Shown piece after piece: positions 37,607 to 46,554 of a stretch of DNA of 59,962 bases. Position 1 is the first letter of the stretch. The number at the start of each line of letters is the position of its first letter. The stretch is taken from NCBI GenBank assembly GCA_014653375.1, contig JACWEP010000006.1, positions 1 through 59,962 on the forward strand, given 5' to 3'. This DNA is from Pelagibacterales bacterium SAG-MED48 (GTDB taxonomy: Bacteria; Pseudomonadota; Alphaproteobacteria; Pelagibacterales; Pelagibacteraceae). The notes beneath the pieces are model-generated. The model had not been told where the DNA came from. It ran no database searches and saw only the letters and a program-made list of their open reading frames with translations. The position numbers and the translations under genes were made by a program.

Positions 37607-38734
37607 TTATAGACCAGCTTTCATTGCTTCCCATTTCTCATTTATCTCGTCCTGGTTATCTGCCCAGAAGTCAGGGTTCATAAGAATGTGGCTTTTTAAG
37701 TTGCTAGGTGCTGTTGGCATATGTGGTACCATGTTAGTTTTACCATCTTTAAACCAAGGCTCTCCAGCTTCCATAATAGCAATTGAAGATTTTCTCCAAG
37801 GTGCGTAAGCAATATACTTAGCGCTTCCAGCTAAACCTTCAGTACTAGTCATTTCAGCAAGTACTTTCATAGCACTACCATCAGCATAACCTGGACCATC
37901 TTTAACTAATGCAAAATACTCATAATCAAGAATTTGAGCATCCCATACTTGTACAAGTGGAGTTCCTTCCATCTGTGCGTTAAAGAATCTACCGTTCCAA
38001 CCCGTAGCCATTACTACTTCACCGTTAGCTAGTAGTTCTGGTGGTTGAGCACCAGCATTCCAGAATACACATCCACCATTTGGATCCGTACAAAGTGCTT
38101 TGATTTTTGCTAAAGCTCTATCGATACCAGCACCTTCCATTTTTCTGTAAAGTAAATCTCCACCAGCTTGAGCTCCGCTAGCTTTTACTCCATCAGCAAC
38201 TAGTGCAATTTCTAAGTTAGACATTGCGCCTTTATAGATTGCTCTTTTACCTGGAAACTTTTTAGTATTGAAAAAGTCTTTAATAGTTTTTGGTTTTTTG
38301 TCTCCAATTTTATCATCATTATAAGCGAAGTTCCAAGAGTACAGAATGTTTCCAACTGCACATTTCGAAGGCATGCTTGTAAAGAAGTCTTGACTTGCTG
38401 GTGTTCCATCTGGAGCAGGTAAGAAGTCTTTATCAAAATCGAATTCATGGAAAATACCTTCGTCACATCCAATGATTGTATCTTTTGCGTATACATCAAT
38501 GATGTCCCAAGTTATTGCTCCAGCTTCTTTTTGAGCTTTAATTTCTGATAATCCACCAGTGTAGTCTACCCAATTAACAGGTATTCCTAATTTTGCTGCT
38601 GTAGGATCACCATACCCTAATTTTTGTGATTCTGTGTAAGCTCCACCCCAAGACACTACAGTAACTGCAAATGCTGAAGTTGTTACAGAAAGTACAAAAG
38701 AAAGAGCAAGTAATAATTTACTTAATTTTTTCAT
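37607..38734 (-). CDS. Family 1/PotD-type extracellular solute-binding protein
   Basis: A 375-residue periplasmic protein with a signal peptide ending at TSAFA (about residue 23). VVSWGGAYTESQKLGYGDP and WDIIDVYAKDTIIGCDEG match PotD/PotF-type proteins. Three or more cysteines occur in the mature part (GCDEG, SKCAVG, ALCTDPNGGCVFW), which may form disulfides. An AGGAG ribosome site sits nine bases before the ATG. The gene has its own candidate promoter and a terminator after it. Confidence 0.92.
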   Translation of the reverse strand: MKKLSKLLLALSFVLSVTTSAFAVTVVSWGGAYTESQKLGYGDPTAAKLGIPVNWVDYTGGLSEIKAQKEAGAITWDIIDVYAKDTIIGCDEGIFHEFDFDKDFLPAPDGTPASQDFFTSMPSKCAVGNILYSWNFAYNDDKIGDKKPKTIKDFFNTKKFPGKRAIYKGAMSNLEIALVADGVKASGAQAGGDLLYRKMEGAGIDRALAKIKALCTDPNGGCVFWNAGAQPPELLANGEVVMATGWNGRFFNAQMEGTPLVQVWDAQILDYEYFALVKDGPGYADGSAMKVLAEMTSTEGLAGSAKYIAYAPWRKSSIAIMEAGEPWFKDGKTNMVPHMPTAPSNLKSHILMNPDFWADNQDEINEKWEAMKAGL

Positions 38735-38748
38735 TTATTCTCCTATTT

Positions 38749-38760
38749 AACGTTAACGTT
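38749..38760. promoter_or_regulatory. Perfect 12-base palindrome AACGTTAACGTT in the potD-like leader
   Basis: AACGTTAACGTT is its own reverse complement. It lies about 12-23 bases downstream of the transcription start expected from the neighbouring promoter, and just before the AGGAG ribosome site. Position and a symmetrical CG-containing core suggest a repressor operator. Confidence 0.55.
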
Positions 38761-38778
38761 TAGTTTTTATAAAGATAA

Positions 38779-38807
38779 ATTAAAACAATATAGATTAGTA
38801 TAGTCAA
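38779..38807 (-). promoter_or_regulatory. Candidate sigma70 promoter for the PotD-like gene
   Basis: On the minus strand TTGACT (38807-38802) and TTTAAT (38784-38779) are separated by exactly 17 bases. It lies in the 116-base gap between the ATPase stop and the binding-protein start, giving a leader of about 38 bases. In A/T-rich DNA a weak -10 can be fortuitous. Confidence 0.6.
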
Positions 38808-38850
38808 CAGTTGATTAAAGCTAATTTGGCTTTGTTTTTAAAGAAAAAAA

Positions 38851-39945
38851 TTAGATACTTAATTTTAGGTCTAAAGCTCTACAGTCAACGCTGTTCCAGC
38901 CAATATTGATTTCTTTTCCTGCTTTTATATCCATACCACTTGAGCTATTTGGAACTTTAAGAATAAATTGTTTATTACCCAATAGGTCTACTCTTAATCT
39001 TGTATGATCACCATGATAAATAACTTCTTCAATTTTACCTTTGTGATTATTGTCCATTGTGGTTTGTGGATCAATTAATGCTCTTTCAGGTCTTAACGAT
39101 ACTGTTGTTTTCTCCCCTTTTGCTTTTGCAACAATCGGGTTTGCAAAAATTTCTGCACCTGAATTTAATTTTACCTTACATTTATCACCTGCAACATCTA
39201 TTACTTCTCCACCAAAAGTATTATTCTCCCCGATAAACTCTGCAACAAACGAGTTAACAGGTCTTTCATATAATTCATCTGGACTAGAAAGTTGTTGAAC
39301 TTTACCATCATTGAATACTGCAATTCGATTAGACATTGTTAAAGCTTCAGTTTGATCATGAGTAACATATACAACTGTTACACCAATACTTTCATGGATA
39401 TGTTTAATTTCATATTGCATGCTTTCTCTTAAATTTTTATCTAACGCACCTAAAGGTTCGTCCATCAATACAAGTTTTGGATCAAACACTAGTGATCTTG
39501 CAACTGCTACTCTTTGTTGTTGACCACCTGATAATTGCATTGGCATTCTTGCTTCAAAGCCTTGAAGTGAAACCATTGATAATGCTTTATCAACTTTTTT
39601 ATCGGCCTCGTCTTTTGGAATTTTTCTAACTCTTAAAGGAAATGCTAAATTTTCATATACCGTCATATGAGGAAACAGAGCGTAATTTTGAAATACCATT
39701 CCAATACCTCTTTTGTGAGGTGGAATATCTGAAATAACATTGTTATCTAAATAAATTTGGCCGTTAGTTGGTGTTTCAAACCCTGCTAACATCATCAAAC
39801 AAGTTGTTTTACCAGAACCAGATGGTCCAAGCATTGTAACAAACTCACCTTCTTCAATATCTAAGTTTAAACCTTTAACGACAAGTAGTTTGCCATCATA
39901 ACTTTTATCTACATTTTCAAATCTTACGAAGTGATCGTTCGCCAT
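38851..39945 (-). CDS. Polyamine-type ABC transporter ATP-binding protein, PotA-like
   Basis: A 364-residue ATPase. Walker A is GPSGSGKTT (near residue 39), the signature is LSGGQQQRVAV and Walker B is VLMDEPLGALD. The C-terminal TOBE region (VSLRPERALI) is typical of PotA. It follows the M24 hydrolase gene by 39 bases and so belongs to the EutA/DoeA/Pot operon. Confidence 0.93.
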   Translation of the reverse strand: MANDHFVRFENVDKSYDGKLLVVKGLNLDIEEGEFVTMLGPSGSGKTTCLMMLAGFETPTNGQIYLDNNVISDIPPHKRGIGMVFQNYALFPHMTVYENLAFPLRVRKIPKDEADKKVDKALSMVSLQGFEARMPMQLSGGQQQRVAVARSLVFDPKLVLMDEPLGALDKNLRESMQYEIKHIHESIGVTVVYVTHDQTEALTMSNRIAVFNDGKVQQLSSPDELYERPVNSFVAEFIGENNTFGGEVIDVAGDKCKVKLNSGAEIFANPIVAKAKGEKTTVSLRPERALIDPQTTMDNNHKGKIEEVIYHGDHTRLRVDLLGNKQFILKVPNSSSGMDIKAGKEINIGWNSVDCRALDLKLSI

Positions 39946-39984
39946 GCGTGTTTAAAACATTTGTTAGATTGATAATCAAGCAAT

Positions 39985-41151
39985 TTATTTAACATGTAAT
40001 TCTTTACTCATGTTACAAAATAATTCACTTCCACTTTCTGTTACCCTGATAGCCTCTGAAGCTTCAACTCCCCAATCACCAAATTGCATCACTGCTATCA
40101 TGTGAAAACAAACATTTGGTTCTAAAACAGTCATGTCTCCTTTATATATATTAAGAGTATGCTCCCCCCAATCAGGCGGATAACCAATCCCAATTGAATA
40201 ACCAGTTCTAGATTTTTTATCAATTCCATATTTATCAAGTATTTTCCAGAAAGCTTGAGCAACATCATCTGCCGTATTTCCTGGTTTTGTAGCACTAATA
40301 CCCGCCTCTAAAGCTTCAATAGTTTTTTTCATTGTATCGATTTTTAATTGATCAGGCTTACCTAATAATACAGTCCTTGCCATAGGAGCATGATATCTTT
40401 TATAGACACCTGATAGCTCTATTATTGTTGCCTCACCTTCTACAAATTTATCCTGAGATGCTGTTAAATGAGAAGCAGAAGTTCCTTTTCCGGTTGGAAG
40501 TAAAGTGGCAATACTAGAGTATTCGCCTCCAAATTCTTCTGTTCCATAAAATAGTGTTTTTTGAATTTCACCAACGGCATCACACTGCCTAACACCAGGA
40601 TTAATTACTTCTATTGCTCTTTTCATCCCTTTTTCAGAAATTAATGCTGCAGATTTCATAAATCCAATTTCAGTATCTGATTTCACTAACCTTACCCAAT
40701 TAACTAATCTTTCACTGTCAATAATTTTTGCATTGGGTAGCCCTTGTTTAATTTTTTCGTGACAAAAAGCTGTATAATAATGTGCATCCATTTCCACACC
40801 AATACAAAGTTTGTCCCATTTTTTTTCTTTAATAATTTGAACTAGGTAATCATAAGGGTGCTTTGGCCAAGTATGAATATAATTTTCGTCATAAACAATA
40901 ATATTTTCATCTTTTAGGTAAGACTTTATATACGCTCCACCAGCATCCTGAGCTCTAACAAAACATAAAGGCTCTTCAGCATTAACATGAACTATAGCAC
41001 ATTGTGCATAATAAAAAGACCAAGCATCATAACCAGTTAAATAATTTAAATTATTAGTATCATGTGAAATTAATAGTTCGATGCCTTTTTCTTGCATCAT
41101 TTTTTGTGTCTTTTTTAATCTTTTTTTATATTCCTCTTTAGTAAAAAGCAT
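39985..41151 (-). CDS. doeA: M24-family ectoine hydrolase-like protein (DoeA/EutD type)
   Basis: A 388-residue creatinase/prolidase-fold protein. YLTGYDAWSFYYAQCAIVHV, RAQDAGGAYIKSYL and the IGVEMDAHYYTA stretch resemble DoeA/EutD, which opens the ectoine ring to N-acetyl-diaminobutyrate. The usual metal-site pattern of aminopeptidase P is changed to ELSGVYKRYHAPMARTVLL, so the two aspartates are missing and the enzyme is probably not a dinuclear metallopeptidase. The ATG overlaps the TAA of the EutA-like gene by one base. The partner deacetylase DoeB/EutE is not in the window. Creatinase-like activity on another guanidino or cyclic compound is the alternative. Confidence 0.78.
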   Translation of the reverse strand: MLFTKEEYKKRLKKTQKMMQEKGIELLISHDTNNLNYLTGYDAWSFYYAQCAIVHVNAEEPLCFVRAQDAGGAYIKSYLKDENIIVYDENYIHTWPKHPYDYLVQIIKEKKWDKLCIGVEMDAHYYTAFCHEKIKQGLPNAKIIDSERLVNWVRLVKSDTEIGFMKSAALISEKGMKRAIEVINPGVRQCDAVGEIQKTLFYGTEEFGGEYSSIATLLPTGKGTSASHLTASQDKFVEGEATIIELSGVYKRYHAPMARTVLLGKPDQLKIDTMKKTIEALEAGISATKPGNTADDVAQAFWKILDKYGIDKKSRTGYSIGIGYPPDWGEHTLNIYKGDMTVLEPNVCFHMIAVMQFGDWGVEASEAIRVTESGSELFCNMSKELHVK

Positions 41152-41897
41152 TAATTACTTTGGAATAATTTTCCAAATCCTTTCACAGAATTATTCTTAT
41201 CTATTTTTACAAGTGTGTCCCAAATTAAAGCCTGATTGCTAGATAAAACAGTTGTATTTAATTTTTTTTCTAATTCATCAATTATTGGTAAGACTGGCAA
41301 AGCTGTACATGAAACAAATAAAGCTTCTGCTCCATTTAAGTCTATTTTAGACAAAACATCACATAAATAATTTTGATCAACCTTACCAATGTCATAATCA
41401 GCCTCTATATCAAAATATGCATTTGAGGTAATTTCAAATCCTTCACTTTTAAAATATTCAATAACATCATCATTAAGTTTTTTGCTATAAGGAGTAAAAA
41501 GACATATCTTTTTAATATTTAATTTTTTTAATGCTTTAATTGCAGCTGAGCTTGGTGTGGTAACATCTGCCATGGGTTTAGCTGCTTTAATTTTTTGCTC
41601 AATAGAATTATATCCGGCAGCTATAGTTCCTGAAGTACATCCATAAACTACACAATCAATGTCTTGGTCAGGTAGAATATCTTTAGTAACTTCTGTAACT
41701 TTGTTGGACATCTTTATTAGATTTTCCTTAGTTAACGGATTGTAACATTCAATACGATTAACAAAAAAGTCAATATCACGGTCTTTAATCACATTTATAA
41801 AGTCTCTTTCAATCATAAAGTCACTTGCAAGTGCTATTAAGCCAACTCTAGGATTTGATTTAGAAATATACTTAGGATCTATTTTTGTTGAATTCAT
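41151..41897 (-). CDS. eutA: Asp/Glu racemase-superfamily protein, EutA/maleate isomerase-like
   Basis: A 248-residue protein of the arylmalonate decarboxylase/maleate isomerase group. The two active-site cysteines are in VVYGCTSGTIAAGY and LFVSCTALPVLP, with DVTTPSSAAIKAL between. In ectoine utilisation clusters of rhizobia, eutA of this type accompanies eutD. Direct coupling to the DoeA/EutD-like gene supports that call. It is the first gene of the six-gene minus operon. Confidence 0.77.
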   Translation of the reverse strand: MNSTKIDPKYISKSNPRVGLIALASDFMIERDFINVIKDRDIDFFVNRIECYNPLTKENLIKMSNKVTEVTKDILPDQDIDCVVYGCTSGTIAAGYNSIEQKIKAAKPMADVTTPSSAAIKALKKLNIKKICLFTPYSKKLNDDVIEYFKSEGFEITSNAYFDIEADYDIGKVDQNYLCDVLSKIDLNGAEALFVSCTALPVLPIIDELEKKLNTTVLSSNQALIWDTLVKIDKNNSVKGFGKLFQSN

Positions 41898-41956
41898 AAT
41901 TTAAAAAAGTGAATATATCATAAGTTCTTTAATAATCATTAGTATTAAACGAAGAT

Positions 41957-42829
41957 ATGAATATAAAAGATACCTTTATTGCATCTTTAGTACCTATATT
42001 TTTAGGTTTTGGTTTTGTTATCGCAAAGCCTGCTTTTGAATCCTTTCCTCCTATTTTATTAATGGGAATTCGATTTATGTTTGCGGCATCTATTTTAATT
42101 TGGTGGTTTCCTATACCTTGGGGATACTTAAAAAAAATATTTATCGCCTCATTTATAGCTAATACGTTACAATACAGTATTACCTATTCTGGTTTAGATT
42201 TAATAGATGCCTCTGCAGCTGTTTTGATAGTCCAAACAGAAGTACCATTTGGAGTAATTTTTGCATATTTTATGCTTAAGGAAAAACCAACAATAAGAGC
42301 TTTGGTTGGGATTGGAATTGCCTTTATTGGAGTTTACGTTTTAACAGGATCACCCAGTTTAGATGGAAAATTTATTGGTATTGGTCTAACAATTTTAGGA
42401 TCTGCAATATGGGCGCTAGGCCAAGTTATTGTTAAGCCACTGAGCAAAGAAATTAATCCATTGGCTTTAGTTGCTTGGTTGGCATTATTTTCTGGACCAA
42501 TTTTAATATTTATTTCAGCAATACTAGATGGTAATACAATAGGTTATTTATCGAATGCAAAATTTGATCATTGGGTTATTGCTATTTATATCGGTTTTAT
42601 AATGCAACCAATTACTTATGGCTGCTTCTACTATGTTTTAAAAAACAATCCACTCTACAAAGTTCTTCCAATTGTAACTATGGGTATTCCACCAACAGGA
42701 TTGTTGGCAGCAATTTTTCTTTTAGGGGAAAATCCGACGCAGGAATTATATACTGGTGGAGCATTAATAATAGTTGGAGTAATTTTAATTGTATTTACAA
42801 AAAATAAAAATAATGAGGTTAAAAAATGA
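41957..42829 (+). CDS. EamA/DMT family transporter
   Basis: A 290-residue membrane protein with about ten hydrophobic segments in two EamA halves. MLKEKPTIRALVGIGIAFIG at the end of the first half and LGENPTQELYTGGALIIVG in the second are the family's paired motifs. Such proteins move amino acids or other metabolites, usually outward. The gene is divergent from the EutA operon and overlaps the following dehydrogenase by four bases. Confidence 0.88.
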   Translation: MNIKDTFIASLVPIFLGFGFVIAKPAFESFPPILLMGIRFMFAASILIWWFPIPWGYLKKIFIASFIANTLQYSITYSGLDLIDASAAVLIVQTEVPFGVIFAYFMLKEKPTIRALVGIGIAFIGVYVLTGSPSLDGKFIGIGLTILGSAIWALGQVIVKPLSKEINPLALVAWLALFSGPILIFISAILDGNTIGYLSNAKFDHWVIAIYIGFIMQPITYGCFYYVLKNNPLYKVLPIVTMGIPPTGLLAAIFLLGENPTQELYTGGALIIVGVILIVFTKNKNNEVKK

Positions 42830-43767
42830 AAATAGGATTTATTGGTTTGGGAAATGTTGGAGGCAAACTTGCAGGTAGTTTGTTAAGAAATAAATTTGAT
42901 TTAACTGTAAGAGACTTGGATGAGAATTTAACAAATGAGTTTAAAAATTTAGGAGCTAAAGTTGTAAATTCAGCAAAAGAATTATCAGAGCAAGTAGATT
43001 TAATAATTACATGTCTACCATCTCCAAAAATATGTGCTGAGGTAATGGAAGGTGAAGATGGAGTAATTAACGGGTTATCTGAAAATAAAATTTGGCTTGA
43101 AATGAGTACCACCGATGAAGCTGAGATAAAAAGAATTGGTCAAAAAGTATTAAATAAAAAGGCCACACCTCTTGATGGACCTGTAAGTGGAGGCTGTCAT
43201 AGAGCAGAGACTGGAAATATTGCGATCTTTGTAGGAGGAGAAAGAACAGCTTTTGAAAAAATTTTACCTGCGTTAACTGTTATGGGAAGAAAAGTTTTAC
43301 ATACTGGGGTATTAGGAAGTGCGACTATACTTAAAGTAATAACTAATTATTTAGCCTCAGTTCATTTAGTTGCATTAGGTGAGGCATGGACTGTTGCTAA
43401 AAAATCAAATTTAGATCTTGCTAAAGCTTATAAGGGAATTGCTGTTTCATCTGGAAACTCTTTTGTTCATGAAACAGAAAGTCAGGTTATTCTAAATGGT
43501 TCTTATAATATCAATTTTACAATGGACTTAGTCTTAAAAGATACGGGTCTTTTTGATGACCTAGCGAAGAAACTTAATGCTCCACTAGAAATATCTCCAA
43601 AAGTCGTAGAAATATTTAAAGATGGTCAAAAAAAATATGGTTCGAGAGCTTGGTCCTCAATGATTGTAAAAAGAATGGAAGATGCAAATAATATAGATTT
43701 TAGAACAACAGGTTTTCCTTCAGAGCTAACTGATAACGAGCCTGAGGAAAAAGGATATGAAATTTAA
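42826..43767 (+). CDS. NAD(P)-dependent beta-hydroxyacid dehydrogenase (3-hydroxyisobutyrate dehydrogenase family)
   Basis: A 313-residue enzyme. The nucleotide site is IGFIGLGNVGGKLAGSL at the N-terminus, the substrate loop is LDGPVSGGCHRAETG, and the catalytic Lys region is ATILKVITNYLA. Family substrates include 3-hydroxyisobutyrate, tartronate semialdehyde and sulfolactaldehyde-type compounds. Start ATG overlaps the EamA stop (ATGA), so the two may handle one metabolite. Confidence 0.88.
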   Translation: MKIGFIGLGNVGGKLAGSLLRNKFDLTVRDLDENLTNEFKNLGAKVVNSAKELSEQVDLIITCLPSPKICAEVMEGEDGVINGLSENKIWLEMSTTDEAEIKRIGQKVLNKKATPLDGPVSGGCHRAETGNIAIFVGGERTAFEKILPALTVMGRKVLHTGVLGSATILKVITNYLASVHLVALGEAWTVAKKSNLDLAKAYKGIAVSSGNSFVHETESQVILNGSYNINFTMDLVLKDTGLFDDLAKKLNAPLEISPKVVEIFKDGQKKYGSRAWSSMIVKRMEDANNIDFRTTGFPSELTDNEPEEKGYEI

Positions 43768-43777
43768 TAAGTATATT

Positions 43778-43809
43778 TGTTTTCAAATTAAAAATAGTTA
43801 TTGAAAACA
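43778..43809. other. Inverted repeat upstream of the ProX-like gene
   Basis: TGTTTTCAA at 43778-43786 and TTGAAAACA at 43801-43809 are perfect 9-base arms with a 14-base A/T-rich loop. It begins 11 bases after the dehydrogenase stop and is followed by a T-rich stretch (TTTATATTTTTCTATTTC). It may be a weak terminator of the upstream pair or an operator for the transporter. The same gap ends with a good ribosome site (GAGGA) before 43917. Confidence 0.5.
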
Positions 43810-43916
43810 GGCTTTATATTTTTCTATTTCAGGTTGTAGAAATTAACACCTGTTGATTTATTATTATCAATATGTTGTGATGAAAAAATATAAACTGAAA
43901 TAAATAAAGAGGAAAT

Positions 43917-44930
43917 ATGAAAATAATTAAAAAGATATTACTTTCTATGTTTGCTGTTTTAAGCTTCACATTATTTACTGGTGTAGCTAATGCAGCATGT
44001 GGAAAGATTACAATTGCGAATATGAACTGGGCTTCTGCTAACTTTATGGCTGAAGTTGATAAAGTAATTCTTGAAAGCGGTTATGGTTGCGAAGTTGAGC
44101 TAGTTCCAGGATCAACAATGCCTACTTTTACCTCTATGCAAGAAAAAGGTGAGCCAGATGTTGCTCCAGAATTTTGGGCAAATGCTGCAATAGTTGAATT
44201 AGAGGCTGCTGTAGCTGAAGGAAAACTTCATTCAATTAACAAAGCACCTATCACTGGTTTAGGAGAAGGTTGGTGGGTATTGCCTGCTACTTTAGAAAAA
44301 CATCCAGAATTAACAACTGCTGATGCAATTTTAAAAAGACCTGATTTATTTCCTCATCCTGAAGATCCATCTAAAGGTGGATTCCATATATGCCCTCCGG
44401 GTTGGAACTGTGAATTAAGTAACAGAAACCATTTTAGAGGATGGGATATGGAAGCAAAAGGATGGATGATCGTTGAAACAGGTTCTGCTGCAGGATTAGA
44501 TGGTTCTATTGCTAAAGCTGCAGAAAGAGGTGAAAACTGGTTTGGTTACTACTGGTCGCCGACTGCTTTAATTGGTAAGTATGGCATGCAAGCTGTAGAT
44601 ATGGGAGAATTTGCTGGAAAAGATAACTGGGATAACTGTTTATCTAAACCTGAGCAAGAGTGTGCTGACCCTAAAAAATCTGCATGGGTTAAATCTGAAG
44701 TTTATAGTATTGCAACTGACAACTTCAAAAAATCAGCTGGTCAAGATGGTATGAAATATCTTGAAAAACGAACTTATCCAGGTCCGGTAATGAACGGAAT
44801 GTTAGTATGGATGGGTGAAAACCAAGCTGAAGGTGCAGATGCTGCAATTGAATTCCTAAAAACACAAGAAGATGTGTGGACTAAATGGGTTTCAGGATCA
44901 GCTGCTAAAAAAATCAAAAAAGCACTTTAA
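43917..44930 (+). CDS. proX: Glycine betaine/quaternary-amine ABC transporter binding protein, ProX-like
   Basis: A 337-residue OpuAC-family periplasmic protein. The signal peptide ends at GVANA (residue 26). ITIANMNWASANFMAEVD, EFWANAAIVELEAA and GENWFGYYWSPTALIGKYG carry the Trp and Tyr residues that usually form the aromatic cage for quaternary ammonium groups. Cys pairs (GYGCEVEL, ICPPGWNCEL) may form disulfides. A GAGGAAAT ribosome site sits directly before the ATG. Ligand could be glycine betaine, carnitine, gamma-butyrobetaine or DMSP. Confidence 0.92.
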   Translation: MKIIKKILLSMFAVLSFTLFTGVANAACGKITIANMNWASANFMAEVDKVILESGYGCEVELVPGSTMPTFTSMQEKGEPDVAPEFWANAAIVELEAAVAEGKLHSINKAPITGLGEGWWVLPATLEKHPELTTADAILKRPDLFPHPEDPSKGGFHICPPGWNCELSNRNHFRGWDMEAKGWMIVETGSAAGLDGSIAKAAERGENWFGYYWSPTALIGKYGMQAVDMGEFAGKDNWDNCLSKPEQECADPKKSAWVKSEVYSIATDNFKKSAGQDGMKYLEKRTYPGPVMNGMLVWMGENQAEGADAAIEFLKTQEDVWTKWVSGSAAKKIKKAL

Positions 44931-44943
44931 TAAAATAAATATT

Positions 44944-44978
44944 AATCGAACCCGTTATATAAACGGGTTCGATTTTAT
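44944..44978 (+). terminator. Intrinsic terminator/attenuator after the ProX-like gene
   Basis: AATCGAACCCGTT at 44944-44956 and AACGGGTTCGATT at 44962-44974 form a 13-base stem with a 5-base loop, followed by TTTTATAG. It lies 14 bases after the proX stop and 20 bases before the proW start. Confidence 0.88.
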
Positions 44979-44997
44979 AGTATAAAAATTATATCAA

Positions 44998-45885
44998 ATG
45001 GATTTTTTTAATAAAATACCTGTAATGAATAGAGATGCTTTAAGAGAGCTAAAAAAAGGTATTGATTTTAGTTTTAAAAATTTTTCAAGAGAATATGGAG
45101 ATGCAATAGAAAGTTTTTTTGATCCTCTTCTTACTTTTTTAATTTTTTTAGAAAAATTATTAGTCAACACACCATGGCCAATAGTTATTGGTGTTTTTGG
45201 TTTGTTAGCATGGATTGGTTCAAGAAATTATAAATTAGTAATTGGTACAATGGTGTGTTTCTTGGTTATTGGTTATTTTGGAATGTGGAAAAATTGTATG
45301 GCAACAGTAGCAATTATATCTGTTGCAACACTAGTTTGTATAGTTGTTGGAATACCAATTGGTGTTTTAATGTCAAAATCAGCCAGAGCAGAAAAAACAA
45401 TACTGCCAGTACTCGATATGATGCAAACTATCCCCAGTTTTGTTTACTTAATTCCTATAATAATGTTATTGGGTATAGGAAAAGTGCCAGGCTTGTTAGC
45501 TGTATGTATTTATGCTCTACCACCTGTTGTCAGGTTGACAAATTTAGGAATAAGAGAAGTCGATAAAGAAACTTTAGAAGCAGCAGATGCTTTTGGAGCA
45601 ACACCAATGCAAAAATTAAGATCTGTTCAAATACCATTGTCTCTTCCAACTATTTTTGCTGGAGTAAACCAAACGATAATGATGGCTTTAGCAATGGTGG
45701 TTATTGCATCTATGATTGGTGTTAGAGGGCTTGGTGTTCCAATATTGCAGGCAATTTCTAATCAATACTTAGCGTTAGGTTTAATGAATGGTTTGGCAAT
45801 TGTAGCCCTAGCGATAATATTTGATAGAATTACTCAAGAATATGGAAATAGAATTCAAAGACACCGAGGAATAACAAAAAAATAA
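44998..45885 (+). CDS. proW: Glycine betaine/proline-type ABC transporter permease, ProW-like
   Basis: A 295-residue permease with an N-terminal hydrophilic region and about six to seven membrane segments. MQTIPSFVYLIPIIMLLGIG and the EAA loop EAADAFGATPMQKLRSVQIP are diagnostic. It follows the hairpin after proX; the ATPase gene proV is about 1.9 kb away, not adjacent. Confidence 0.92.
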   Translation: MDFFNKIPVMNRDALRELKKGIDFSFKNFSREYGDAIESFFDPLLTFLIFLEKLLVNTPWPIVIGVFGLLAWIGSRNYKLVIGTMVCFLVIGYFGMWKNCMATVAIISVATLVCIVVGIPIGVLMSKSARAEKTILPVLDMMQTIPSFVYLIPIIMLLGIGKVPGLLAVCIYALPPVVRLTNLGIREVDKETLEAADAFGATPMQKLRSVQIPLSLPTIFAGVNQTIMMALAMVVIASMIGVRGLGVPILQAISNQYLALGLMNGLAIVALAIIFDRITQEYGNRIQRHRGITKK

Positions 45886-45902
45886 GTCTTAATAATCTGT
45901 AA

Positions 45903-46550
45903 ATGCCTCAATTATTAATTCATAGAGGTCTAGCTAAAAAAAAATTTTTAGAAAATAGCATTAAATCTTTCAATTATTGTTTTAATAAGAATTATGGAAT
46001 TGAGACAGATATTCATGCAACAAAAGATAAAGAGTTTATTTGTTTTCATGATTTCTCATTAAAAAGAGTTTTTAAAAAAAACTTATGTGTGAAAAACCTT
46101 AATTACTCAAAAATTAAAGAGATTAGCACCAAACTTAATAAACCGGTTCCACTATTAAAAGACTTGTTAAAGTTGTCAAAAAATAAACACTCTTTATATA
46201 TCGAAATCAAACCAATTTTCTCAATACCTCTTCTCGAAAAACTCTTGAAAGAGACAACTAAATTCAAAAAATGTGTGTTTATAACATTTAAACATCAAAA
46301 TATTCACAATCTATTAAAGATTAATAAAAATACTAAGGTTGGATTATCTTTTGCACCGCCAACAAGTATCAAAACAATATTAAAAAAAGCAAATGATAGA
46401 AATATCAATTGTCTAATATTGGATAAATCATATCTAAAAAATAAAAAAATACAAAATTTAAAAATTGAAAAATATTTTTACACAATCAAAAATAAATTAG
46501 AATTTAATAAATATAAGAAAAATAATAATCTAATATTCGAAAATTTATAA
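45903..46550 (+). CDS. Glycerophosphodiester phosphodiesterase family protein
   Basis: A 215-residue GDPD-barrel protein. LLIHRGLAKKKFLENS, YGIETDIHATKD and FICFHDFSLKRV carry the conserved His-Arg, Glu-Asp-His and His-Asp metal and catalytic residues. These enzymes release sn-glycerol-3-phosphate and an alcohol such as choline from glycerophosphodiesters. No signal peptide is seen, so it acts in the cytoplasm. It is 17 bases after proW, which suggests that glycerophosphocholine or a similar diester may be one cargo. Confidence 0.87.
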   Translation: MPQLLIHRGLAKKKFLENSIKSFNYCFNKNYGIETDIHATKDKEFICFHDFSLKRVFKKNLCVKNLNYSKIKEISTKLNKPVPLLKDLLKLSKNKHSLYIEIKPIFSIPLLEKLLKETTKFKKCVFITFKHQNIHNLLKINKNTKVGLSFAPPTSIKTILKKANDRNINCLILDKSYLKNKKIQNLKIEKYFYTIKNKLEFNKYKKNNNLIFENL

Positions 46551-46554
46551 AATT

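Noticed and set aside
39985-41151. Xaa-Pro aminopeptidase
   Set aside because: The metal-binding aspartate pattern is replaced, and the N-terminal pattern and EutA-like partner point to the ectoine hydrolase branch.
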